From JACVRW01 sp963733885 (GTDB lineage Bacteria; Actinomycetota; Thermoleophilia; Solirubrobacterales; Thermoleophilaceae), in the NCBI GenBank assembly GCA_963733885.1, contig CAVTES010000006.1, positions 62,001 to 126,000 of the forward strand: a stretch of DNA of 64,000 bases, written 5' to 3'. Positions within the stretch are counted from its first letter, which is position 1; each line of letters begins with the position of its first letter. Below the pieces are notes generated by a model. It was not told where the DNA came from and made no database searches. It saw only the letters and a list, made by a program, of their open reading frames with translations. This document shows positions 41,963-50,454 of this stretch, piece by piece. The translations under genes and the position numbers were made by a program.

Positions 41963-42859
41963 TTGCCCTCCGGCATGCCACGTCGTCTGCTCTTCGCCGC
42001 CCTCGCCGCGGCGCTCCTCGCATCCCTGATCGCCGCGCCGGCCGCGCTTGCCGACCCCTTCTCACCGGAGTCGGGCGGCTCCCCGAACGCCGACGACATC
42101 GACACGCTCTTCAAGATCACGCTCTACGTCGGGATCGTGATCTTCCTGATCGTGGAGGGCACGCTGATCTGGGCGCTCGTCAAGTACCGCGGGCGCCGCG
42201 GCACTCCCGATGCGGCGCAGATCCGCGGCAACACGCCGCTCGAGCTCGGCTGGACTGTCGGGGCGGCCCTGATCCTCGTTGTCCTGACCGTCGTCACGTT
42301 CCTCTACCTCGACGACATCGAGAACCCGCCGCCGTCCGGGCCGAACGGCCTCCAGGCCTCACAGGCGCGGTTCGCATCGATCGATCAGCCCGACCCGCCC
42401 CTGAGCGGCGGCCCCTTCCTCCGCATCGAGGTGAACGGGCAGCAGTACCTGTGGCGCTACGACTACCCCGGCCAACGGACACTGTTCAGCTACCACACGA
42501 TGGTGGTGCCGGTGAACACGACCGTGGTGCTCGAGGTAACCGGCTCTGACGTCATCCACTCCTGGTGGATCCCGAAGCTCGGTGGCAAGGTCGACGGCGT
42601 GCCCGGCCATGTCAACGAGACCTGGTTCAAGATCCCCGCGAAGTTCGCGGGCGACAGCTTCGAGGCCGGGACCGACTTCGACGGCCAGTGCGCCGAGCTC
42701 TGCGGCGCGGGCCACGCCGACATGCGGGCCGCGGTCCGGGCGGTCACGCCCGAGCAGTTCGAGGCGTGGGCCGAGCAGCAGCGCGACGACATCGAGGAAG
42801 CCGGCGAGGCGCTCGCCGAGCAGCGTGAGCAGCGCGAGGGCGAGGAGAGCGAGCAGTAG
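41963..42859 (+). CDS. coxB: Cytochrome c oxidase subunit II
   Basis: This 298-residue subunit II has a signal peptide (RRLLFAALAAALLASLIAAPAALA), two helices (about 50-75 and 95-115), and a cupredoxin domain. The CuA ligands are visible: DVIHSWW, then C243AELC247GAGH251ADM254. It accepts electrons from cytochrome c on the outer face and passes them to subunit I. TTG 41963 is suggested by the -10 box; ATG 41975 is the alternative. The C-terminus is a charged helix rich in Glu and Gln. It begins the coxB-coxA-ctaA-ctaB operon. Confidence 0.9.
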   Translation: MPSGMPRRLLFAALAAALLASLIAAPAALADPFSPESGGSPNADDIDTLFKITLYVGIVIFLIVEGTLIWALVKYRGRRGTPDAAQIRGNTPLELGWTVGAALILVVLTVVTFLYLDDIENPPPSGPNGLQASQARFASIDQPDPPLSGGPFLRIEVNGQQYLWRYDYPGQRTLFSYHTMVVPVNTTVVLEVTGSDVIHSWWIPKLGGKVDGVPGHVNETWFKIPAKFAGDSFEAGTDFDGQCAELCGAGHADMRAAVRAVTPEQFEAWAEQQRDDIEEAGEALAEQREQREGEESEQ

Positions 42860-44562
42860 TGGAAGCCGGAACGGCAGCCGGTACCCGGGTCGAACGGCCG
42901 GAGGTCGTGATGCACGGCCTGAAGCCGCAACCGCGCGGCTGGCTCGTCTGGCTGACCACGACCGACCACAAGAAGATCGGGATCCTCTATCTGTTCGCGA
43001 CGTTCCTGTTCTTCATCCTGGGCGGCGTCGAGGCCCTGATCATGCGCCTCCAGCTGGCCCAGCCGTCGGGCACGCTGGTGGATCCCGAGACCTACAACGG
43101 GCTCGTGACGATCCACGGGACCACGATGGTCTTCCTGTTCCTGGTCCCCGTGCTCGCGGGCTTCGGCAACTACTTCGTGCCGCTGATGATCGGGGCGCGC
43201 GACATGGCCTTCCCGCGGCTCAACGCGCTGTCGTTCTGGCTGCTGCTGCTCGGTGGCCTCGCTTTCTACGCGAGCATTTTCTTCGAGCCGCCCCAGGCCG
43301 GCTGGACGATGTACCCGCCGCTGTCCGACGACGCCTTCTCACCGGGAGGTGGCGTGGACGCATGGATCTTCCTGATCCACCTCACCGGCGTCTCCTCGAT
43401 CGTCGGCGCGATCAACTTCGTCGCGACGATCCACAACATGCGCGCGCCAGGGATGAGCTGGGGCCGCATGCCCCTGTTCATCTGGACGATCCTGGTCTAC
43501 AGCTACCTGCTGATCGCCGCCCTGCCGGCCGTGGCCGCGGCGGTGACGATGCTGCTCACCGACCGCCACTTCGGCACCGCCTTCTTCGACCCGGCCGGCG
43601 GCGGCGACCCCCTGCTGTGGCAGCACCTGTTCTGGTTCTTCGGCCACCCCGAGGTCTACATCATGGTGCTTCCCGCCTTCGGGATGGTGTCGGAGATCCT
43701 GCCGGTCTTCGCGCGCAAGCCGATCTTCGGCTACAAGGCGATCGCGGCGTCGACCGTTGCGATCGCCTTCCTCGGCCTGCTGGTCTGGGCGCACCACATG
43801 TTCACGACCCCGACCGCGACGGTGGTGCTCGCCTTCTTCATGCTGGCGTCGTTCACGATCGCGGTGCCCACCGGCATCAAGATCTTCAACTGGATAGCCA
43901 CGCTCTGGCGCGGCCGGATCGTCTTCAAGACACCGCTCTACTTCGCCGCCGCGCTGCCCGGCCTGTTCGTGATCGGCGGGATCTCGGGGGTGATGCTGGC
44001 GATCTTCCCGGTGGACTGGCAGCTGCACGACACCTACTTCGTGGTGGCCCACTTCCACTACGTGCTGTTCGGCGGCGCCGTGTTCGGGCTGTTCGGGGGC
44101 CTCTACTACTGGTTCCCGAAGATGAGCGGCCGGCTCATGTCGGAGTCGGCCGGGAAGCTCTCCTTCTGGCTCATGTTCGTGGGTTTCAACATGACCTTCC
44201 TGGTCCAGCACTCGGCCGGCATGGAGGGCATGCCGAGGCGCATCTACGACTACTCCGAGGACCTCGGCGTGGGGACCTACAACCTGATCTCGACGATCGG
44301 CGCCTTCATCCTCGGCATCGGCGTGGTGGTCACGTGCGTGAACGTGATCATCTCGATCAAGAAGGGCAAGCGGGCGGGTAACGACCCGTGGCAGGGCAAC
44401 ACGCTCGAGTGGTTCACCACCTCGCCGCCGGCCGCCAACAACTTCGACGTCGTCCCGCGGGTGCGGAGCGTTGAGCCGATGAAGGACATCCGCCGCGAGG
44501 TGCTGGCGGCCAGCGAGCCGACGGAGACGGTGGCGCAGCCGGCGGCGCCGCGCGCGCTGTAG
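42859..44562 (+). CDS. coxA: Cytochrome c oxidase subunit I
   Basis: This 567-residue, 12-helix heme-copper oxidase catalytic subunit is type A1. It shows VTIHGTTMVFLF (heme a ligand His), QHLFWFFGHPEVYIMVLPAFGM with the CuB His and the cross-linked Tyr, VWAHHMFTTP with two CuB His, and HDTYFVVAHFHYVLFGG with the heme a3 and heme a ligands. GTG 42859 shares its G with the coxB stop (TAGTG); an internal ATG at 42910 is possible. Subunit III is not in this cluster. Confidence 0.97.
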   Translation: MEAGTAAGTRVERPEVVMHGLKPQPRGWLVWLTTTDHKKIGILYLFATFLFFILGGVEALIMRLQLAQPSGTLVDPETYNGLVTIHGTTMVFLFLVPVLAGFGNYFVPLMIGARDMAFPRLNALSFWLLLLGGLAFYASIFFEPPQAGWTMYPPLSDDAFSPGGGVDAWIFLIHLTGVSSIVGAINFVATIHNMRAPGMSWGRMPLFIWTILVYSYLLIAALPAVAAAVTMLLTDRHFGTAFFDPAGGGDPLLWQHLFWFFGHPEVYIMVLPAFGMVSEILPVFARKPIFGYKAIAASTVAIAFLGLLVWAHHMFTTPTATVVLAFFMLASFTIAVPTGIKIFNWIATLWRGRIVFKTPLYFAAALPGLFVIGGISGVMLAIFPVDWQLHDTYFVVAHFHYVLFGGAVFGLFGGLYYWFPKMSGRLMSESAGKLSFWLMFVGFNMTFLVQHSAGMEGMPRRIYDYSEDLGVGTYNLISTIGAFILGIGVVVTCVNVIISIKKGKRAGNDPWQGNTLEWFTTSPPAANNFDVVPRVRSVEPMKDIRREVLAASEPTETVAQPAAPRAL

Positions 44563-45491
44563 TGATGCGGCGCCTGACCCTGGCAACGGGGATCGCAACC
44601 TTCGTCCTCATCATCGTGGGTGGGGTCGTGCGTGTCTCCGACTCCGGGCTGGGCTGCGGGCCCGCGGGCTCGGGCTTTAACGGCTGGCCCTTCTGCAACG
44701 GCGACGTCGTCCCGGGCGTCGACCTCAATTCGATCATCGAGTACGCCCACCGGGCGCTGGCGATCGTCGTGGGGTTCATGATCCTTGCGCTGTTCGTGCT
44801 CGCCTGGCGGCGTCACAGGCAGCTGCTTCCCGTCACGGGAGCCCTGCTCGTGCTGGTGGTCGCCCAGGGAGCCCTCGGAGGGGCGACCGTGGAGGAGAAC
44901 CTCGAGGAGGTCTACGTGGCCGCCCACCTCGGGCTGGCCATGCTGCTGCTCGGCTTGCTGCTGTATCTCTGGCGGGCGGTCACGGACGCGCCAACCGAGA
45001 GCGGCGGCCCGCGCCGGCTGGCTATCGTGGCCACCGGCTTCGTGCTCTGCACGATCGTTGCCGGCGGCTACATGGCGGGCACGCAGAACTATGGCCGCGC
45101 GGACTATCAGATCGGGGACGGGGCGCACCATGCGTGCGGCAAGGAGTTCCCTGCCTGCAACGGCGAGTTCATGCCGTTCGGCGAGTCCCGGCTCGTGGAC
45201 ATCCATCTGACCCACCGCTTCTTCATGTACATCGCGTCGGCGTTGGTGATCGCCCTGGTGGTGGTTGCGCTGCGGCGGCGCGTGGCCGTGCGCTACGCAT
45301 GGGCGCTGGCGGGGCTGCTGGCGGTGCAGGTCCTGGTCGGCGCGCTGAACGTCTGGCTCGACGAGTACGAGCTGCTCATCCTGCTCCACCTCGCCCTCGG
45401 GACGCTGCTGTGGGCGGCTTCGCTGGGTATGACGCTTCAGCTGTCGCCCGCCCGCGAGCGGGCGAGGCGCCCGGAGGCGGTGGCGGCATGA
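44562..45491 (+). CDS. ctaA: Heme A synthase
   Basis: This 309-residue, eight-helix CtaA/Cox15 protein oxidises the methyl group of heme O to make heme A for the oxidase. Evidence is VGGVVRVSDSGLGCG near the N-terminus, EYAHRALAIVVGF and AAHLGLAMLLLG (heme-ligand His in each pair), the second-half pair THRFFMYIASAL and LHLALGTLLWA, and cysteine pairs in the extracytoplasmic loops (CGPAGSGFNGWPFC; CGKEFPAC). GTG 44562 overlaps the coxA stop (TAGTG); ATG 44565 is an equal alternative. Confidence 0.92.
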   Translation: MMRRLTLATGIATFVLIIVGGVVRVSDSGLGCGPAGSGFNGWPFCNGDVVPGVDLNSIIEYAHRALAIVVGFMILALFVLAWRRHRQLLPVTGALLVLVVAQGALGGATVEENLEEVYVAAHLGLAMLLLGLLLYLWRAVTDAPTESGGPRRLAIVATGFVLCTIVAGGYMAGTQNYGRADYQIGDGAHHACGKEFPACNGEFMPFGESRLVDIHLTHRFFMYIASALVIALVVVALRRRVAVRYAWALAGLLAVQVLVGALNVWLDEYELLILLHLALGTLLWAASLGMTLQLSPARERARRPEAVAA

Positions 45492-46372
45492 TCGAGGCTG
45501 TCGTAGCGAGGGCGAGCTGGCGAACCGTTCTGTCGGACTACTTCGAGATGACCAAGCCGAAGGTGCAGTCGCTGCTGCTCTTCACCACGGTCACGACGAT
45601 GTACGTGGCGGGCGACCCGTCGCTGGGGCTCGTCGCGCTGACCTGCCTCGGCGGGGCCCTCTCCGCCGGCGGCGCGGGGGCGATCAACCACGCGCTCGAC
45701 CGGGACCTCGACCGGGTGATGAAGCGGACTGCCGACAGGCCCGTGGCGAGCGGCCGGGTGTCGCCGGCCGCGGCGATCGCGTTCGGGGCGGTGCTTGGCG
45801 CTGCGTCCTTCGTCCTGCTGGCGGTGGCTGTGAACCCGCTGGCCGCGGCGCTGTCGCTGTCGGGGCTGCTCGGCTACGTGTTCGTCTACACGGTCTGGCT
45901 GAAGCGGACGACGCCTCAGAACATCGTGATCGGCGGCGCCGCCGGGGCGGTGCCGCCGCTCGTGGCCTGGGCGGCAGTAACCGGCGGGCTGACCGGCACG
46001 CCGCTCTACCTGTTCGCGATCGTGTTCTTCTGGACGCCGCCGCACTTCTGGTCGCTGTCGCTGTTGATGAAGGACGAGTACGCGCGCGCGGGCGTGCCGA
46101 TGCTGCCGGTGGTGCGCGGCGAGAAGGAGACCCGCCGCCAGATCCTCCTCTACACCGTGCTGCTCTACGCGGTGAGCCAGCTGCCGTTCTGCGCGGGGGC
46201 GTTCGGAGCGACGTACCTGGTCTGCTCGGTGCTGCTGGGCGCGTGCTTCATCTACGGCGCCTACCGCCTGATGCGAAGGCCCTCCCGCCGAACCGCCCTC
46301 CGGCTCTACCTCTACTCGCTGGCCTACCTGGCGCTGCTGTTCGCCGCGATGGTGGCCGACGCGCGGCTGTAG
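45488..46372 (+). CDS. ctaB: Protoheme IX farnesyltransferase
   Basis: This 294-residue UbiA-family membrane prenyltransferase (CtaB/Cox10) converts heme B to heme O, the step before CtaA. The first Asp-rich motif is NHALDRDLDRVMKRTADRP, the second region KDEYARAGVPMLPVVRGEKETRRQI, with WTPPHFWSLSL between. ATG 45488 overlaps the ctaA stop (ATGA). It is the last gene of the operon and is convergent with pgl. Confidence 0.95.
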   Translation: MIEAVVARASWRTVLSDYFEMTKPKVQSLLLFTTVTTMYVAGDPSLGLVALTCLGGALSAGGAGAINHALDRDLDRVMKRTADRPVASGRVSPAAAIAFGAVLGAASFVLLAVAVNPLAAALSLSGLLGYVFVYTVWLKRTTPQNIVIGGAAGAVPPLVAWAAVTGGLTGTPLYLFAIVFFWTPPHFWSLSLLMKDEYARAGVPMLPVVRGEKETRRQILLYTVLLYAVSQLPFCAGAFGATYLVCSVLLGACFIYGAYRLMRRPSRRTALRLYLYSLAYLALLFAAMVADARL

Positions 46373-46400
46373 CGCTCCACCGGTCCGACCGCGGAGCGGC

Positions 46401-47063
46401 TCACAGGCGCCTGGCCGCCGCCTTGTCCAGCAGCACCGTGACGTTCCCCTCGACGAGCGAGGCCGGCGCCATCGGGTCGCGCCGGCCCGAGAAGGCGCGG
46501 GCGACGGCATCGGCCTTGTCCTCCCCGGTCACCAGGAACACGATCCGGCGAGAGGCGTTCACCACCGGCAGGGTCAGGGTGATCCGCGACACCAACGGCG
46601 CCATCCCCGGCGTCTCCACGCCCACCACCGGCCGCTCGCGCTCGCCCAGGGCGTCGTCGCCCGGGAACAGCGAGCACGTGTGCGCGTCCGGGCCGATGCC
46701 CAGCAGGATCATGTCGAGGACGGGCCGGCCGGCCTCCTCCAGTTCGCGCTCGTACTCGGCCGCGCCCCGCTCGGGCCCCAGCTCGCCCTGCATCCGGTGC
46801 ACCGTCGCGCCCTCGATCCGAGACAACAGCGCCTTGTCCACCATCCGGAAGTTCGAGTGCTCGTGGTCCGGCGGCACGCAGCGCTCGTCGGTGAACCACA
46901 AGTCGACGCCCGACCAGTCCGGGCGCTCGGCGGCCACGCGCTCGTAGGCCTTGCGGGGAGTGGACCCGCCAGTGATGCAGACGTGCCCCTTCGCGTCCCC
47001 GAGCAGGGCCGCGGCGGCGCCGGCCGGGTCGTCGGTCACTCGGAAGGTCGGGCGAGGCTCCAC
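46401..47063 (-). CDS. pgl: 6-phosphogluconolactonase
   Basis: This 220-residue DevB-type enzyme hydrolyses 6-phosphogluconolactone in the oxidative pentose phosphate pathway. Motifs are CITGGSTPRKAYE, VDLWFTDERCVPPDHEHSNFRMVDKALL, LLGIGPDAHTCSLFPGDDAL and the basic helix near the C-terminus (ASRRIVFLVTGEDKADAV). GTG 47063 lies inside the upstream zinc-ribbon gene (28-base overlap). GTG 47039 overlaps that gene's stop as GTGA, but it would remove the first beta strand. No zwf or gnd is adjacent. Confidence 0.9.
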   Translation of the reverse strand: MEPRPTFRVTDDPAGAAAALLGDAKGHVCITGGSTPRKAYERVAAERPDWSGVDLWFTDERCVPPDHEHSNFRMVDKALLSRIEGATVHRMQGELGPERGAAEYERELEEAGRPVLDMILLGIGPDAHTCSLFPGDDALGERERPVVGVETPGMAPLVSRITLTLPVVNASRRIVFLVTGEDKADAVARAFSGRRDPMAPASLVEGNVTVLLDKAAARRL

Positions 47064-47302
47064 GTTCCGTGCAGGCTAATCACGTTCCTGTCCGGGAGCA
47101 CCGCGATCACCGCGGCCAGGTCGCCGCAGTGGGGGCAGCGCAGGACGTAACCCGCTCCTGTGTAGAGGCGGTGGGCGCCGATCTGCCCTTCCGTCCGGCA
47201 CGACTGGCACACGCGCTCGACCGCCGTGACCTCCGCCACGAACACCTCCTGGAGCAGCCCCGCGATCGAGTTCCCGTCGGTATGCAGCGAGCCGCTCTCC
47301 AT
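47036..47302 (-). CDS. Small zinc-ribbon protein (DUF6510-like)
   Basis: This 88-residue protein has two CxxC knuckles, RVCQSCRTEG and LRCPHCGD, that form a zinc ribbon, preceded by a helix (SIAGLLQEVFVAEVTAVE). It matches what is annotated DUF6510 in actinobacteria. ATG 47302 lies one base after the ferredoxin-reductase stop and has a GGAGGGTGAG ribosome site, so it is part of that operon. Its function is unknown; a role with the reductase/molybdoenzyme pair is inferred from linkage. Confidence 0.75.
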   Translation of the reverse strand: MESGSLHTDGNSIAGLLQEVFVAEVTAVERVCQSCRTEGQIGAHRLYTGAGYVLRCPHCGDLAAVIAVLPDRNVISLHGTWSLARPSE

Positions 47303-47303
47303 C

Positions 47304-48071
47304 TCACCCTCCAGTCGGTCCGAAGCGCTCGGTGTGGACTCGGGCCGGCTCGTGGCCGAGCTCCACGAGCAGCCGCGCCGCCTCCTCCACGAACGGGGTG
47401 GGCCCGCAGACATACGCGCGCGGGCGCTCCGACGGCGGCGGCCCCACCTCGGAGAGCATGTCCCGGTCGATTCGCCGCGTGAAGCCGTCCCAGCCCTGGG
47501 GGGCCTCCCCGCGCGTGAGCGTGATCTGTATGTCCACCGAGCCGCCCACCAGCTCGCCGAGCTCGTCCCTGTACAGCACGTCCTCGAGAGTCCGGGCGGA
47601 CACCAGCAGGCGCGCGTCCACAGTGCTCCCCGTGGCCCGGCGGTGGCGCAGCATCGCCATCAGCGGCACAAGGCCCGAGCCGCCGCCGACCAGCAGGAGC
47701 GGCTCGTCCCGAGCCGGGTCCCACACGAAGTAGCCGCCGATCGGCCCGCGCAGCTCGAAGCCGTCGCCCGGCCGCGCGTCCTCGGTCAGGTACGGCGACA
47801 CCTCGCCGTCCTCGATGTCCTCCACCGCCAGCTCGAGGTCCGGGCTGCGGGGGCCTGAGGCGATCGAGTACGAGCGCTGCGCCTGGTACCCGTCCTCGGC
47901 CGTGAGGCGGACGTCCACGTGCTGCCCGGCGGCGTGACCGGGCCAGCCCGGCACGTCGAGCACGAGGCTCTTGATTCGCGGGGTCTCCGCCCGGATCGCC
48001 CGGATCGTCGCCTCGCGCCAGGGCAGCGGGGTCCTGGCGACTAGTCCCCCCAGTACCGCTGTTCCTTCCAT
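47304..48071 (-). CDS. Ferredoxin reductase-type FAD/NAD(P) oxidoreductase
   Basis: This 255-residue flavoprotein has an FAD-binding barrel (QRSYSIASGP with RxYS) and an NAD(P)-binding domain (LLLVGGGSGLVPLMAMLRHR, then YVCGPTPFVEEAARLLVELG). It lacks a 2Fe-2S domain. It would pass electrons between NAD(P)H and a partner protein, most likely the molybdopterin protein encoded just upstream. ATG 48071 overlaps the end of that gene by 31 bases. Confidence 0.85.
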   Translation of the reverse strand: MEGTAVLGGLVARTPLPWREATIRAIRAETPRIKSLVLDVPGWPGHAAGQHVDVRLTAEDGYQAQRSYSIASGPRSPDLELAVEDIEDGEVSPYLTEDARPGDGFELRGPIGGYFVWDPARDEPLLLVGGGSGLVPLMAMLRHRRATGSTVDARLLVSARTLEDVLYRDELGELVGGSVDIQITLTRGEAPQGWDGFTRRIDRDMLSEVGPPPSERPRAYVCGPTPFVEEAARLLVELGHEPARVHTERFGPTGG

Positions 48072-48652
48072 GGATCGCCGTAGTTGTGGTAGCCGTAGTT
48101 CTCCCAGAAGCCGGGCTCGTCCTCGGTGCCGACGTTGAGCCCGCGCACCCACTTGGCGCTCTTCCAGAAGTACAGGTGGGGCACCAGCAGCCGCGCCGGG
48201 CCGCCGTGCTCGGGGTCGAGCGGCTCGCCCTCGTACTCGTACGCCACCCAGGCCTTGCCGCCGGTCACGTCGGCGAGGGGCAGATTGGTGGTGTAGCCGC
48301 CGTCGCACCACGCCACCACGTGCTCGCCCCCCGGCTCGGTGCCCTCGAGCAACGCGTCCACCGACACGCCCTTCCAGGTGGTGTCGAACTTCGACCACTT
48401 GGTGACGCAGTGGATGTCGACGGTCACGGTCTCGGCCGGCTGGGCGAGCAGCTCCTCCCAGCTCCACGAACGCCCCTCGCCCACCGCGCCGCCGACCGTG
48501 AAGCTCCACCCCTGCAGCGGCGGATGGGGGGTCGGGCCGGCGGAGAGCACCGGGAAGTCGGACGTGACGTACTGGCCGGGCGGCAGCCGGCCCGGCTCGG
48601 CGTCCTGCTCGGGCCGCCGGCGGCGGCGAAAGCCTCTAGAGATGCGCGCCAT
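48041..48652 (-). CDS. Sulfite oxidase-like molybdopterin oxidoreductase
   Basis: This protein of about 203 residues carries the oxidoreductase molybdopterin-binding domain of the YedY/sulfite oxidase family. The region TVTVDIHCVTKWSKFDTTWKGVSVDALLE contains the Mo-ligating Cys (HCVTKW). VAWCDGGYTTNLPLADV and LLVPHLYFWKSAKWVRGLNV follow. There is no signal peptide, so it is cytoplasmic, unlike YedY. ATG 48652 is preferred; ATG 48673 would overlap the divergent methyltransferase start. The substrate is unknown. It is followed by the flavin reductase and zinc-ribbon genes. Confidence 0.85.
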   Translation of the reverse strand: MARISRGFRRRRRPEQDAEPGRLPPGQYVTSDFPVLSAGPTPHPPLQGWSFTVGGAVGEGRSWSWEELLAQPAETVTVDIHCVTKWSKFDTTWKGVSVDALLEGTEPGGEHVVAWCDGGYTTNLPLADVTGGKAWVAYEYEGEPLDPEHGGPARLLVPHLYFWKSAKWVRGLNVGTEDEPGFWENYGYHNYGDPWKEQRYWGD

Positions 48653-48671
48653 GGCCGGTAGAGTAAGGCTC

Positions 48672-49280
48672 ATGCTTCGAGTGGTGCGCGGCCGCAGCCT
48701 TCACGAAGTGGACGTCGGCTAAGCCGAGCGCCTCGCAAGCCGCTACGCCCGCGTGGCGGTCGACCTCGGAACCGGCGACGGCCGCCACGTGCTCGCCACG
48801 GCGGCCGGGCAGCCCGACACGCTCGCCATCGGCGTGGACGCCAACGCGGCCGCCATGGCCGACTCCTCCCGCCGCGCCTAGCGACGCGACGCTCTGCCCA
48901 ACGCGCTGTTCGTCGTGGCCGCGGCGGAACGGCCGCCGGACGCGCTCCGGGGCCTGGCCGGATCGCTCACGGTGAACTTCCCGTGGGGATCGCTGCTGCG
49001 GGGACTGCTGGGCGAGGACGACGCGGTGATCGCGGGGGTGGCGCGGCTGTTGGCGCCGGGCGCCGAGGGCGCGGTCCTGGTGTCGGTGGTGGCGCGAGAC
49101 GGCATGCCGCCGGCGCCCCCGCAAGCCTCCCTCGGGGCGGCCTACGCCCGCCACGGCCTCGAGCTGATCGAGATGCGCCCGGCGGCGCCGGAGGAGGTGG
49201 CGGCGTCCGGCTCCTCCTGGGCAAAGCGGCTGCGGGCGGGGCGGGACCGGCCGGTCACGCTGCTTCGGGTGCGGGCCTGA
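48672..49280 (+). pseudogene. 16S rRNA (A1408-N1) methyltransferase homologue with two in-frame stops
   Basis: Read in one frame, this 203-codon region matches the NpmA/KamB family that methylates A1408 of 16S rRNA and gives aminoglycoside resistance. It starts MLRVVRGRSLHEVDVG and has VAVDLGTGDGRHVL (S-adenosylmethionine motif), GVDANAAAMA, LPNALFVVAAAE, VNFPWGSLLRGLL and SSWAKRLRAGRDRPV. The frame is interrupted by TAA at 48720-48722 and TAG at 48879-48881. Near the second stop a few residues found in homologues also appear to be missing. No frameshift is needed to read it. Without stop-codon readthrough it cannot be functional. Confidence 0.85.
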
Positions 49281-49344
49281 GTGTGGGCCTGGGAGTGTGG
49301 GCCCCCAGAGGTACCGTTTTCGGTGCACTTGAGGGCCCACACTC
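49278..49344. repeat. Nested inverted-repeat element
   Basis: GAGTGTGGGCCC (49293-49304) and GGGCCCACACTC (49333-49344) are perfect 12-bp complements. Inside lies GGTACCG-TTTT-CGGTGCA (49310-49327), a second stem. An extra copy of the left arm (TGAGTGTGGGCCT) starts at 49278, on the stop codon of the pseudogene. It may be a terminator or small repeat element between the pseudogene and the next gene. Confidence 0.55.
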
Positions 49345-49367
49345 ATCCGTGGGAGACTCGGCGGCCG

Positions 49368-50414
49368 ATGGCCGGGAACGCCCGGATACCGACGAGCCTC
49401 GTCGGCTCCTACGCCCAGCCGAACTGGCTGATCGACCGCGAAAAGCTGCGCGGGCGCTTCCCGCCGCGCGTGCGTGCCACCGAGCTCTGGCGCGTGGATC
49501 CGCGCTACATCGAGGAGGCCCAGGACGACGCCACCCGGCTGGCGATCGGCGACCAGGAGCGCGCCGGGCTCGACATCGTCACCGATGGTGAGATGCGCCG
49601 CGAGAGCTACTCGAACCGCTTCGCCACCGCCTTGGACGGAGTGGACATCGACAATCCGGGCACCGCCCTCGATCGCAGCGGGCATCCGAACCCGGTGCCG
49701 CGCGTGGTGGGGCCGATCGCCCGCCGCCATCCGGTGCAGATCCGGGATCTGCAGTTCCTGAAGGCGCACACCAGCCGGCAGACGAAGATGACCGTGCCGG
49801 GCCCGTTCACGATGTCGCAGCAGGCCCAGGACGACCACTACGGCTCCCCCGGCGAGCTTGGGATGGCCTATGCGGCCGCCGTGCGTGGGGAGATCCTCGA
49901 CCTCTTCGAGGCCGGAGCCGACGTGGTCCAGGTCGACGAGCCATACATGCAGGCACGCCCCGAGGCGGCCCGCGACTACGGCCTCGAGGTCCTGCGCCGC
50001 GCAACCGACGGCATGCCCGGGACCATGGCCGTCCACATCTGCTTCGGCTACGCCGCGATCATCCACGAACGGCCAAGCGGCTACTCGTTCCTCCCCGAGC
50101 TCGACGGGACCGAGTGCGACCAGGTCAGCATCGAGACCGCGCAGTCGGGCCTCGACCTCGGCGTCCTCGACTCGCTCTCGTCGAAGTCGATCATCCTCGG
50201 CGTGCTGGACCTCTCGAGCGACGCGGTCGAGACGCCAGAGACGGTCGCGGAGCGCATCCGTCGCGCCTTCCCCCACGTCGGGCCCGACCGGCTGACCGCC
50301 GCGCCGGACTGCGGCATGAAGTACCTCTCCCGCGAGGCCGCCTACGGCAAGCTCGAGTCGCTCGTGGAAGGCGCGCGAATGGCCGCGGCGGACGCCCCGG
50401 TCACCGCCGGCTGA
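49368..50414 (+). CDS. MetE C-domain-like (cobalamin-independent methionine synthase family) protein
   Basis: This 348-residue barrel protein is of the UROD/MetE_C type. TSLVGSYAQPNWL opens the barrel, GLDIVTDGEMRRESY follows, and VPGPFTMSQQA and DVVQVDEPYMQARPE mark the substrate side. AVHICFGYA, EQ-like VSIETAQSGLDLGVL and AAPDCGMKYL supply the His/Cys expected for zinc (HxC in VHICFG; Cys in PDCGMKYL). It lacks the N-terminal domain of full MetE, so it resembles archaeal-type MetE or an alkyl transferase. The homocysteine/methyl donor pair is uncertain. ATG 49368 is preferred to GTG 49281, which lies in the repeat. Confidence 0.85.
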   Translation: MAGNARIPTSLVGSYAQPNWLIDREKLRGRFPPRVRATELWRVDPRYIEEAQDDATRLAIGDQERAGLDIVTDGEMRRESYSNRFATALDGVDIDNPGTALDRSGHPNPVPRVVGPIARRHPVQIRDLQFLKAHTSRQTKMTVPGPFTMSQQAQDDHYGSPGELGMAYAAAVRGEILDLFEAGADVVQVDEPYMQARPEAARDYGLEVLRRATDGMPGTMAVHICFGYAAIIHERPSGYSFLPELDGTECDQVSIETAQSGLDLGVLDSLSSKSIILGVLDLSSDAVETPETVAERIRRAFPHVGPDRLTAAPDCGMKYLSREAAYGKLESLVEGARMAAADAPVTAG

Positions 50415-50454
50415 GCGCAGTCACAGTCGCGGCACCCCGTTCGTCTACATAGGT

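Noticed and set aside
49281..49367. Extended N-terminus of the MetE-like gene from GTG 49281
   Set aside because: These codons lie in the nested hairpin repeat and do not resemble the family. ATG 49368 gives the normal start.
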